Positions 29,317 to 39,210 of a DNA stretch of 64,000 nucleotides are shown here, piece by piece. Position numbers and translations under genes: made by a program. The notes beneath the pieces are model-generated. The model saw only the letters and a list, made by a program, of their open reading frames with translations. It was not told where the DNA came from and did no database searches. Positions within the stretch are counted from its first letter, which is position 1, and each line of letters opens with the position of its first letter. Origin of the DNA: Echinicola soli (GTDB taxonomy: Bacteria; Bacteroidota; Bacteroidia; Cytophagales; Cyclobacteriaceae); NCBI RefSeq assembly GCF_006575665.1, contig NZ_CP041253.1, forward strand, positions 2,951,001 to 3,015,000, in the 5' to 3' direction.

Positions 29317-30408
29317 TTACGGCTGTTCGTTGTCCAAAATCGTCTGTACTTCAGTCTGCGACAGGGCTTTATTGAAGATACGCAGTTCATCAATATAGCT
29401 GTTGTCAGACAAGTGTCCCCATCCTGAGAAGCGCGGTGCTCCGGAACCTATGGACATGATGTCACATCCTTCCCAAGAAATACCAGGGAAGGTGCCTTGG
29501 CTTACAGGTTCACCGTTAATGTAGACAGCACATTCCGTAGCAGCAATGGAGATCGCTATATGTACCCATTCTCCGTTACCGGGATTAATGTCGGCAGCAG
29601 TACCTCCATCAAACCAGTTTTCACCGTTTCCATTGCCCACATTCAGCTTGATACGCTGGTTGGTTCCTGCTGCTTCCCTGAAGAGCCTGAAGCCGGCAGT
29701 GCGGTTGTTTTGTGAATCTGGGTTTGCCTCGTCTGGTGGTCCCATGACCAAGATACCTGCACGGTCGGGATCCGCGTCCACCTTGTACCATAGAGATGCA
29801 CTGAATTCATCATTGGTCAAATCTGTCGTAGGAAAGGTCAAATAGGAGTCAGTCGCACCCGCATAAGCATTGGCACCTGAGGCACTCTCACCTGCAAAGC
29901 CAGGATCTCCCACTGCAGTGGCTTCACTTACACTGACCAATTCCAAATATTGGTCATCAAATGGCATATAGAAAATCTCGCCTTCATACAGCGGTACATA
30001 ATTTTCAGGTTTTACAAACTCCACCGTGCTGCTGGTGGTTTTTCCTGAAATGTCATTGGCTGTAACGGTCAGGGTGTGGGTGCCATTGGTGATGTTGTCA
30101 TAGGGGAGCTTTACAGCGGTTTTTCTGTAATCCTTAAAATCCGAATAGCTTCCGATGCCTTCGCCGTCCAGGGTCACGATGATGTCCTGGATTTCAATAT
30201 CATCCACTACGTTAAAATCGATATTGATGGACATCACCTCATCGGGTACCCATGTCAAAGGTTCCTCTTTGGGAAAATTGATAGTTACTTCAGGAGGTGT
30301 CTTATCCACTCCCGCAGGAGCAGGTTGGATATCATCTATATAACCGTCTTTACAGGCAATGCACGTTGCCAGCAGACCTACTATAAATAGTTTAGAAGTT
30401 AATTTCAT
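29317..30408 (-). CDS. LamG-type glycan-binding lipoprotein
   Basis: A 363-residue lipoprotein (lipobox ATCIACKD). An Ig-like stretch (PEVTINFPKEEP to TLTVTANDISGKTTSSTVEF, about residues 40-130) precedes a concanavalin A-like LamG domain (FSASLWYKVDADPDRAGI, WVHIAISIAATECAVYINGE, SYIDELRIFNKALS). Its place right after susD is that of a SusE/SusF-like surface glycan-binding protein. It has no catalytic signature. It presumably holds the polysaccharide for the surface glucanase. Confidence 0.82.
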   Translation of the reverse strand: MKLTSKLFIVGLLATCIACKDGYIDDIQPAPAGVDKTPPEVTINFPKEEPLTWVPDEVMSINIDFNVVDDIEIQDIIVTLDGEGIGSYSDFKDYRKTAVKLPYDNITNGTHTLTVTANDISGKTTSSTVEFVKPENYVPLYEGEIFYMPFDDQYLELVSVSEATAVGDPGFAGESASGANAYAGATDSYLTFPTTDLTNDEFSASLWYKVDADPDRAGILVMGPPDEANPDSQNNRTAGFRLFREAAGTNQRIKLNVGNGNGENWFDGGTAADINPGNGEWVHIAISIAATECAVYINGEPVSQGTFPGISWEGCDIMSIGSGAPRFSGWGHLSDNSYIDELRIFNKALSQTEVQTILDNEQP

Positions 30409-30430
30409 ATCTTTTGGGTTTTATCGATTC

Positions 30431-31972
30431 TTATTGATTGCTAGCTTCTTTTAGCTGGGGAAGGATATCCTGTTGATCAAGTGGGTAAGGCAGGAACCTG
30501 TCGCCTTCTTGGAAGGTTCTTCCGCCGTAGTTGAGTTCGCTTGTACGGTCATGCCTTACCAAGTCGAAGAAACGAACACCCCACTCCATGCCAAATTCGG
30601 CAAATTTCTCATCCAGTACCTCATCCAAGGTGACCCCGCTCAGCATTCCAAGGTTTGCCCTGGACCGCACCGCATTTACCGCTTCATCTGCTGACATGGC
30701 ACTGCTGGAAGCACCACTCACCAATGCTTCTGCATGTACCAAAAGGATTTCGGCGTATCGGATGGCAATCATATTTTTGTTTTCACCATAATTAAATCTC
30801 CCTGGTGTCAGCTGGGTAGTGGGTAGATAGTGCTTGCCGCTTAGGAATTTGTACCGAGGGGCGTTGCCAAAAGTATCGCCATCAGGGGTGATATTGGTGA
30901 CCCAATTGGGTAAATTTGCATAGTCAGGATCCGACTCAATGTCACTGATACCGTCTGGGGTGAAAAGGACAGTAGTCGTTAAACGCTTACGGTCATTTCG
31001 GTCAAGCATGAACTTGACGTATTTTTCGGTAGGTTCCCAGAAGCCCCATCCGCCACTTGACCCGGGTACGGCGGGCTGCCAGCCTATCGCTTGAGGACCG
31101 TATACCTGCCATGGGAATCTGTCGGATGTACCACTCTCAGCACCATAATCTGAGTATTGAAATTCCAGGATGTTCTCATTATTTAGTTTTCCAGGAATTT
31201 TAAACAGCTGGTAGTAATCCGTTTCCAACATAAATTCCCCGCTTTCAATGATCGCCCCGGTAGCGTCAGCGGCCCCTTGATAATTTTCCATTTCCAAGTT
31301 GGCCAAGGCTTTAATGGCCAAGGCTGTGTAGCGGGTCACACCACCCCTGATATCCGAACGTTGGTTGGGATGAACATTTGGGAGACTTGGCATGGCCTGA
31401 TCCATCAGGTCGGAAATGTATTGCATCACCCCATTATAAGGCGTGAGTTCCACATCATAAAGAGCGTTAGGGTCTGAACTTTCGGGAATCAGGATATTGT
31501 TCCAAAGCCTGGCCAGTTGAAGCAAGTTATAGCCTTTCATGACTTGGATCTCGGCGATATATTGACTGGCTTTTGAAGCACTTGCCCCCGCTTCCTGGTA
31601 TTTTTGGATCTCTTCGATAGCACCATTCCAGTAGATAATATCGGAGTACATGTTTAGCCAAGTGGAATTATAGATCCAGAAGCTTCTGTCATAATCGTAG
31701 GTGTCTGTTTTAAACAAGGGCTCCTGGTCACCCGCCGGGTTGGCATCATCGCCGCGTACTGAGATAAGCGGAAAGGTTTCCCACTGAAATCCATAAAGCT
31801 CAGCATATGCGCCATTTAGCAAAAGAACCATGTTTTGGGATTGGGAATAATCAGTTCCTTCTGCCAGAATTTGGTTTTCCAGCGGAGCATCCAGGTATTC
31901 GCTACAGGAAAAGGTGGTCATCAAGGTTAAAGCCGTGACCAATGTGATCAGTTTATATTGAAATTTTTTCAT
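30431..31972 (-). CDS. susD: SusD/RagB-family surface lipoprotein
   Basis: A 513-residue glycan-binding lipoprotein; the start at 31972 (MKKFQYKLI) precedes a lipobox TTFSCSEYLD. TPR-rich helices carry the typical features: NGAYAELYGFQWETF, IAEIQVMKGYNLLQLARLWNN, ITRYTALAIKALANLEM-like helix pairs and the C-terminal AVNAVRSRANL, EFGMEWGVRFFDLVRH and YPLDQQDILPQ. It lies 22 bp downstream of susC and forms with it the import complex of the locus. Confidence 0.95.
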   Translation of the reverse strand: MKKFQYKLITLVTALTLMTTFSCSEYLDAPLENQILAEGTDYSQSQNMVLLLNGAYAELYGFQWETFPLISVRGDDANPAGDQEPLFKTDTYDYDRSFWIYNSTWLNMYSDIIYWNGAIEEIQKYQEAGASASKASQYIAEIQVMKGYNLLQLARLWNNILIPESSDPNALYDVELTPYNGVMQYISDLMDQAMPSLPNVHPNQRSDIRGGVTRYTALAIKALANLEMENYQGAADATGAIIESGEFMLETDYYQLFKIPGKLNNENILEFQYSDYGAESGTSDRFPWQVYGPQAIGWQPAVPGSSGGWGFWEPTEKYVKFMLDRNDRKRLTTTVLFTPDGISDIESDPDYANLPNWVTNITPDGDTFGNAPRYKFLSGKHYLPTTQLTPGRFNYGENKNMIAIRYAEILLVHAEALVSGASSSAMSADEAVNAVRSRANLGMLSGVTLDEVLDEKFAEFGMEWGVRFFDLVRHDRTSELNYGGRTFQEGDRFLPYPLDQQDILPQLKEASNQ

Positions 31973-31994
31973 GACTGTTCTTAGGTTATTGGTT

Positions 31995-34900
31995 TTAGAA
32001 CTTGACATTTAATCCCACGGTATATACAGCAGGGATAGGGTAGGTCTGTCGGTCAATGCCGTTGTCCACCTCTGGGTTAAAACCATTGTAGTTGAAAATG
32101 GTCAATGGCCGTTCTGCTGTCAGGGTGATGCGCGTTTCCGGCATGATTACTCCCATCACTTCCTTGTTCAGCAAGGAGTAGGACATGCGTACGTTTTGGA
32201 CCCTGAAAAAAGAACCGTCTTCCACAAAGTAATCACTGAAATTCTGGTTCCATCCTTTTCGCAGGCCGGCAGCAGAAGGGTACTTATTGGAAGTACCTTC
32301 TCCTCTCCAGAGATTGGTGGCCAAGTCCGCATCGATGTTAGTGTCATTAGTGAAAATCATTTCACCCCTTTTTCTGTTCAGGATACTATGGCCAGATTGT
32401 CCTTGGATAAGGACCGAAAAGTCAAGGTTCTTATACCTGAAGCCAAGGTTGCCACCGTAAGTGAGTTCTGGTAGATAAGAGCCAAGAACCACTCTGTCGA
32501 GATCATCGATGACCCCATCACCATTTTGGTCCTTAAACATAAAGTCACCAGGCACTAGGTCATTTTCGGCCAAAAACTGTTCTGAATAGCCACTATTGGA
32601 GATGTCTGATTCGTTCTGGAAAACCCCAGCTACCTCATAGCCATAAAATGCCTGGTAAGGCTGGCCTACGATGGATCGTTGGCGGAATTCAGCCTGGCCG
32701 GAGTTAAGGTACTCAGGACCGCCAAGTCCTTTGACGGTGTTTTGCAGGGTGGCAAAGTTACCGCCGATGTAATACGAGAAATCCTCGGAAACTTTGTTTT
32801 CCCAGTTTAAGGAGACCTCCAAGCCTTTGTTTTGGATCTCTCCAACACTTCTCCGCACGGAACCTCTAAACAAGGGCTGCAATACGGTTACTGCTAGACT
32901 TTGGGTGTTTCTAATATAGTAATCTGCTTCCAGCGATAGCCTATTTTGGAAGAATTTAGCCGTCACTCCAAAGTTAGTTTCTTCTGTGGTCTCTATCTTA
33001 TCGATCAGGTCATAGGTGGGATCCAATCTAAAACCAGGAACACGTACATCATTGAAAGCATTGTTGGTTCCTTGTAGAGTAGGTTGTCCCACAGATGGGT
33101 TGATTCCGTCGTTCCCAAGCTGGCCCCAAGAAGCCCTGAATTTAAGGAAGTCGATGCCTTTTACATCAAAAAAATCTTCCTCTGTAGCTACCCAGCCGGC
33201 ACCAAGGGTGAAGAAGTCCTCACTGTCCACCTGGAATTTATTGTAATTGTCCTGACGATAGGTGGCGTAAAGCAAGTATTTTTCCTTATAGTTATAAGCT
33301 AATCTACCAAAGAAAGAAAGGTAAAATATGCGACTACCGCCATCTGAGACCGTATTGATATCATTGGCTTGGCCATTGTTCAGGTACCATAGTTCCTCAT
33401 TGTTAAAGGTAGGATTGGGATCCAAGTCGTTTCGGTTTCCACTGAGGACTTCGTAGGTTTCACTTCTGAAAGATTGCCCTAGTGTAGCGGTAATACCATG
33501 GTCACCGAAAAAGTCCTTATAAGTAAGGTAGTTATCTATGATCTGGTCAAAGTAGGTTTGGTTTGATCTGGAAAGACTTGAAAGTGGATCCAGTACCCCG
33601 TCATTGTAGGCGAAGTTGACATTTCGGGCATTGACCATATTGAGCTTATAACTATAAGCAGATCGGAAAGTTAGTTTATCGGGAATGAAAGTCAGCTCCG
33701 CATGGAGATTGCCATTGATTTTATTGACCTTGTTCCTGTTGTCATTATATAGCAGCGGATAGAAAGGGTTTTGTCTTCCCCTGTAGCCGAGTCGTTGTGC
33801 ATTGGACAGTGGGACTGGAGATGCACCAAATTCCTCATCATATTTGGGCAGAATAGGTACGGCAAAATAGGCGTTGAACCAAGCTGCGTCAGAGCCTACG
33901 TACTGTTTGGCGGTACTGAAGGTGAAGTTACCACCCACGGTAATCCACTCTTTTACCTTGGAGTCGATGTTGGCGCGGATGTTTACCCGCTCGTATTCAT
34001 TTCTGGTTTCATTGAGCAACCCATCCTGGCTAAAATAGCTGCCACCGATGGAGTATCTGGTTTTGGCACTACCGCCTGAGAAGGTCAAGGTGTGGTTTTG
34101 GATGGGGGCAGGGCTCATGATCTCATTATACCAATCGGTGTTGACCGCAGGAATGCCGGGGTCTATCCGGCTCCTTCCATAGGCCTGCATGGCATTGTCT
34201 ACAAACTCCATGTCAGGAACTGAGCCTGTTTCATTGACGTACTGTACAAATTGCTGGCTGTTGGCCATCTTGAGTACATTTTGAGGATTTTGTACCCCGT
34301 AATATCCGTCATAGACGATTTCCGCTTCCTGCTCGTATTCACCGGATTTGGTTTCGATCAGTACGACCCCATTGGAGGCCCTGGCACCATAAATGGCAGA
34401 TGCTGAAGCATCTTTAAGTACTGAGAGGGTTTTGATGTCATTGGAGTTGAGGAAGTCGATGTTGTCAAAGAACATTCCATCCACTACATATAATGGTGCT
34501 CCTCCTCCTTCAAAGGAGCCGATACCTCTCACCCTTACCGTAGGGGAAGCACCAGGCGCGCCCTTGCTGACGATCTGTACGCCGGCTACTTTTCCTTGTA
34601 GTGATTGCATGGCGTTAGAACTTGGGGTTTTGACCAGGTCTTCGGTTTTAAGTGTGGTGATGGCCGAGGTCATTTCCTTCTCTTTCTGTGCACCATAACC
34701 GATGACAACAACTTCATCGAGACCCGTCAATTCTTCTTGGAGCGTAATGTCCAGTTGGGATCTCCCGTTCAGGGCGATGGTTTGGGGCTCGAATCCGATA
34801 AAAGAAAATTTCAATGTGGCATCGGGAGAGCTGAGGGTAATCGAATACTTGCCATCCAAGTCAGTAATGGTCCCATTGCTGGTGCCTTGTTCCAGGATGT

Positions 34901-35078
34901 TTACTCCAGGGATGGGTTCACCACCTTGGTCGAGGACTGTTCCCGTAACACTGGCATCTTGCGCGGTGCCTAGCTTGATCATCGCAAAAAATACCATGAT
35001 CAATATCATGAAAATTTTCCCTGAGTAGGATACGTTGGGTTTCCATGATTCCTTACTTATGCGTAAAAGCTCAATCAT
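31995..35078 (-). CDS. susC: SusC/RagA-family TonB-linked outer-membrane transporter
   Basis: A 1027-residue transporter, first gene of the polysaccharide locus. The start at 35078 is chosen from three possibilities because MIELLRISKE leads into the signal segment (cleavage near LGTAQDAS). The carboxypeptidase-like domain is VTGTVLDQGGEPIPGVNI onwards, the TonB-box region is LDEVVVIGYGAQ, and the plug shows LQGKVAGVQIVSKGAPG, PLYVVDGMFFDN and SAIYGARASNGVVLIETKSG. The barrel ends in YTVGLNVKF. With the SusD partner it should import oligosaccharides cut at the surface. Confidence 0.96.
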   Translation of the reverse strand: MIELLRISKESWKPNVSYSGKIFMILIMVFFAMIKLGTAQDASVTGTVLDQGGEPIPGVNILEQGTSNGTITDLDGKYSITLSSPDATLKFSFIGFEPQTIALNGRSQLDITLQEELTGLDEVVVIGYGAQKEKEMTSAITTLKTEDLVKTPSSNAMQSLQGKVAGVQIVSKGAPGASPTVRVRGIGSFEGGGAPLYVVDGMFFDNIDFLNSNDIKTLSVLKDASASAIYGARASNGVVLIETKSGEYEQEAEIVYDGYYGVQNPQNVLKMANSQQFVQYVNETGSVPDMEFVDNAMQAYGRSRIDPGIPAVNTDWYNEIMSPAPIQNHTLTFSGGSAKTRYSIGGSYFSQDGLLNETRNEYERVNIRANIDSKVKEWITVGGNFTFSTAKQYVGSDAAWFNAYFAVPILPKYDEEFGASPVPLSNAQRLGYRGRQNPFYPLLYNDNRNKVNKINGNLHAELTFIPDKLTFRSAYSYKLNMVNARNVNFAYNDGVLDPLSSLSRSNQTYFDQIIDNYLTYKDFFGDHGITATLGQSFRSETYEVLSGNRNDLDPNPTFNNEELWYLNNGQANDINTVSDGGSRIFYLSFFGRLAYNYKEKYLLYATYRQDNYNKFQVDSEDFFTLGAGWVATEEDFFDVKGIDFLKFRASWGQLGNDGINPSVGQPTLQGTNNAFNDVRVPGFRLDPTYDLIDKIETTEETNFGVTAKFFQNRLSLEADYYIRNTQSLAVTVLQPLFRGSVRRSVGEIQNKGLEVSLNWENKVSEDFSYYIGGNFATLQNTVKGLGGPEYLNSGQAEFRQRSIVGQPYQAFYGYEVAGVFQNESDISNSGYSEQFLAENDLVPGDFMFKDQNGDGVIDDLDRVVLGSYLPELTYGGNLGFRYKNLDFSVLIQGQSGHSILNRKRGEMIFTNDTNIDADLATNLWRGEGTSNKYPSAAGLRKGWNQNFSDYFVEDGSFFRVQNVRMSYSLLNKEVMGVIMPETRITLTAERPLTIFNYNGFNPEVDNGIDRQTYPIPAVYTVGLNVKF

Positions 35079-35995
35079 AAGTGTTAAGATTTTGGGTTTT
35101 AGAATAGGTGAACTCAAACGTTTGCATTTTGCATCGTTTGATTTAGAAAAGGTATAAGAAAGAAAAATGGTAACGCTAAAAAATGTTAAAATCTTGGTGT
35201 TTTGGACGGTGTTGGAAGTGGGGATTTAGTTCTGAAATTCATGGATAAATAACAATAAAATAGCTTTAATTGAGCGAATTAGGTGGATTTTGAGTTATCG
35301 TATCTCGTTAAAATACTATAGTGTATAAGTTTAGCATTAATAATCTCTATTTTTTTGCGAATTGATAGTGAAATGCATTTCAGGGACAGAACAAACTTAG
35401 TTAATATGCAAGATTTTTATTTACCAAATAATCCTAATGTCCACAGATAGATTCAACACCCCGTTACTATCTGCCGTAAATGGATCCAGATGAGATTAGT
35501 CATGGGGATGAGGATGTGGGATGGAATCCATGGCTTATTCCTGAATGGTTTGAAATGATGGAGTAAACCAGTTTTGAAGTAGATTTAAAATATAAAAATT
35601 TTTACCAATTACATGTTAAAAATAAATATTACACTAAATTACTATCTTGTTTTAATTCATTTTTAAATAATATAAGTGATTTTAACCATAATAAATTTTG
35701 ATAATTAAATAAAATCAGTATTATATTTTATATTATGAGTATTATGATTTATTTTTGTTCCATCCTGTATCATTCTCGCGTAGAGCAAAGCAAGCATTAA
35801 TAAGGTTTTGTTTTATCAAAGTCAATTATTAACCAATATGAAATCAATAACTGTAAATTGATTGAGTTACCGTTACATGAGTTCGGTGGTTAAGAAGCTT
35901 TTCTATAAAGTTTTCAAAAATGAGATTCACATCAATTACGCGCTACAGGAGAGATAGTGGAGTGGATATTATTACTAAACCCAAATATATCTAAT
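35079..35995. other. Divergent regulatory region between two susC genes
   Basis: 917 bp, very AT-rich in 35575-35760, between the minus-strand polysaccharide locus and the plus-strand second susC. It must contain the promoters for both. The palindrome near 35115 is listed separately. No coding frame or RNA gene was recognised. Confidence 0.6.
35115..35140. promoter_or_regulatory. Candidate operator, CG-centred palindrome upstream of susC
   Basis: CAAACGTTTG at 35115-35124 is a perfect 10-bp palindrome with a central CG, the form of site bound by LacI-family repressors. A second half-site CGTTTG follows at 35135-35140, and TTGCA/TGCA repeats fill the space. It lies 37 bp before the susC start. 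No LacI-type gene is in the window, so the binding protein is unknown. Confidence 0.4.
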
Positions 35996-38900
35996 ATGAG
36001 AACAATGATTACTGGTTTTTTAACGCTAATACTGGCGTTAATCGTGCAATTTACCTTTGCACAAGAAAAGATTGTAACGGGCACTGTGATAAATGAGGAT
36101 GGTGTCCCCTTGCCGGGAGTTAGCGTGGTAATAAAGGAAACCTATGATGGTGTTACTACGGATATTGACGGTAATTACTCTATCAAAGTAAATAAGGGGA
36201 TGTCCTAGTCTTTTCATTTATTGGCAAAAAGACCGAAGAACGGATTGTAGGTGAGTCCACTAAGATTGATGTCACTTTAGGAGCCGATGCCAAAGAACTC
36301 GGAGAAGTGGTGATCACCGCCTCAGGTTTGGAAGCCAACAAAAGTAGTCTGGGGTATGCGGTGCAGAATGTGGATACTCAGGAAATTCTGGATTCCAAAG
36401 AGCCTAACCTGGTCAATGCTCTGAATGCTAAAGTAGCTGGGGTTCAGGTGACCTCTTCCGCCGGAACGCCCGGAGCTTCCTCTAGCATCAGAATCCGGGG
36501 GAGTGTCTCTGTCAACAAAAGCAACCAACCTCTGTTTGTAGTAGACGGAATTCCTATTGATAATTCCACCGGTGGCGGCGGGAATACCGCGGGTGGTGTT
36601 ACAGAATCCAACAGGGCCATAGATTTGAACCCAAACGACATTGCTTCCCTGACAGTACTAAAAGGTGCTGCTGCTACCGCACTCTATGGGGTAAGGGCTG
36701 CCAATGGGGCAATAGTGATTACAACTAAAAAGGGTAAGGCCGGAAAACCGGTTGTAAAAATTTCTACAACTTATGCAGTGGATAAAGTCAACAAACTACC
36801 CAAAAGACAGAATATCTATGCTCAAGGTGCATTTAAAGATGGTGTGGCCACCTATCGCGGACCAGAAACCGCGGAAGGAGATTCTTGGGGGCCAATGATT
36901 TCAGAGTTGGAATTTGATGGGGATGATGGTTATTTCTTTGATAAAGGAGGGAAACTTGTCCCTAAGGGTACTGGAAACGGTGTGCCCGCCAGAGCATACG
37001 ATCCCTATAGTTTCTTTGAGAATGGTAGAACGATAAATTTAAATGCTTCTGTTTCCGGCGGAAATGAGACAACTCGTTACTATTTCTCAGGGGGAAGATT
37101 GGATCAAAAAGGGGTAATACCCAATGCCTCTTTTCAAAGAACATCCTTCAGGAGCAACCTTGAAGTAGATATTTCTGAAAAATTGTCTGCTACCATGTCT
37201 GCGAGTTTCTCTAATTCCGGAGGATTTAGGGTGCAGCAAGGATCAAATATCAATGGCATTATGCTGGGCTTGCTGAGAAATACACCCACGTTCGATATTG
37301 GTAATGGACTGTCGGGACAGTCTGCTGCAAATGAGGAATCTACCTATGTCAATCCAGATGGATCGCAGCGATCTTATCGGTGGGGAGTATATGACAGCCC
37401 CTATTGGACGGTTAATAAAAACCCGACAGAGGATAATGTCAACAGAGTCATCGGAATAGCGGGATTGAAATATGAAATAAACAAAAGTCTATACTTATCC
37501 TATAAGCTAGGAATCGATCATTATTCCGAGGCAGTCATTAGTGCTTTGGATATTAACCTCGGCGGTTTTGGTAACAACGTAGGATCAGTTACGCAGCGAT
37601 TTGCCGGAAACTCGGATGTCACTTCCGATTTGGTTTTTGGGTTCAATCATGAGTTGGTCGATGGACTTACCATGACGGGATTGGTCGGATATAATTTGTT
37701 TAATTCGCACTATACCCAACAGGAAACTTTCGGGAATACATTAGCTGCGCCGAATTTTTATCATATCAGTAATGCGGCAGATCTTACGGCAGATGAGGAT
37801 ATTTCTCGTAAGCGTATCCATGGTCTGTACAGTACACTGGATTTTTCTTACAATGATTGGGCTTTCCTGAATCTTACCGGTAGAAATGACTGGTCTTCGG
37901 CATTGCCAAGTGATAATAATACCTACCAGTCTTATTCGGTAAGTACAGGGATTGTATTATCGGAAGCTATTGATATCCGCGATTCATTTTTGGATTATTT
38001 GAAGCTTAGGGCGTCCTACGGGGTAATAGGGAACGATGCCCCTATTTATTCCACCGCCAATATTTATTCCCAGGCAGAATCAGATGGTGATGGGTTTATT
38101 TCATCCGTTGAATATCCCTCTTACGGAACAAATGCCTTTGAAAGAGGAACATTGCTGGCCAATCCACAATTGACTCCGGAAAGGGCGACTACCTATGAGG
38201 TAGGAGGAGAAGTTCGCCTCTTTAATGGAAGATTTGGCCTGGATGTGACTTATTTCAATACTCAGTCAGAAGATGTCATAATCGAAGTTCAAACCTCAGC
38301 CACTACAGGATATCTTGAATCAGTATTGAATTCTGGGGAAATTCTCAATAAGGGCTGGGAAATAATCGGTAGTTTCACACCGGTTGAAAGTTATGATTTT
38401 CGCTGGGATATAGAGGGTAATTTTACCAGTATGGAGAACACTGTCGAGCAGTTGGCAGAAGGATTGGATAGGGTGTTTCTGGCTGGGTTTACCTCTACTT
38501 CTGCTTCGTTGGTCACCGGTATGCCATACAGTACCATATGGGGAGATGGTTTCCAAAGGGCAGATGACGGCAGAATGATCATAGGAAGTGATGGGTGGCC
38601 GCTTGCCGATCCGGAGAAAAAAGCCCTTGGCGACCCAAATCCGGATTTTACGCTTGGCTTGAGAAATTCATTTGAGTACAAGGGGATTCGCCTTTCCGCA
38701 TTATTGGACTTCAGAAAAGGAGGGGACGTTTGGTGCGGAACCTGTGGGATTATGGATTATTTCGGTACTTCGCAGCTTTCTGCGGATGAAAGGAACGATA
38801 AGATCGTTTTTGACGGAGTGATCAATACCGGCACCAGTGATAATCCTGTTTACGTGGAAAATGACATTTCCGTACCGATAGCACAAAGTCCAACTGCATC

Positions 38901-39210
38901 TGAAGGTGAGTTTTATCGAAGAAGATATGGATTTGGCGGAATAACAGAAATGAACATTTGGGATGGCTCTTGGATGCGGTTAAGGGAACTTACCCTTTCC
39001 TATACATTGCCCGATAACCTTTTAGACGGGATTGGGCTGCTGGAAGGTGCGGGATTATCCGTTACCGGAAGAAACCTTTGGCTGAAGACGGACTATCCCG
39101 GAATTGACCCGGAGACTAATTTAACAGGTAATTCCAATGGATATGGCCTGGATTATTTCAATTCTCCGAACACCAAGAGTGTTTCCATGACGCTTAATCT
39201 TACGTTTTAA
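35996..39210 (+). pseudogene. SusC-family TonB-linked transporter with one-base frameshift
   Basis: The start at 35996 (MRTMITGFL) has a signal peptide (near FTFAQEKI) and a carboxypeptidase-like domain (VTGTVINEDGVPLPGVSVV). The frame ends at TAG 36206-36208 just after KVNKGMS. Restoring one base in the GGGG run at 36196-36199 gives KGDVLVFSFIGKK and continues without interruption to 39210: LGEVVITASGLEANKS, LNAKVAGVQVTSSAGTPG, QPLFVVDGIPIDNS, ALYGVRAANGAIVITTKKG and a C-terminal SVSMTLNLTF. The corrected protein would have 1071 residues, normal for SusC. It could be a true mutation, a sequencing error in a G-run, or a -1 slip, since GGG can re-pair one base back. The rest of the frame shows no further damage. 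Confidence 0.88.
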
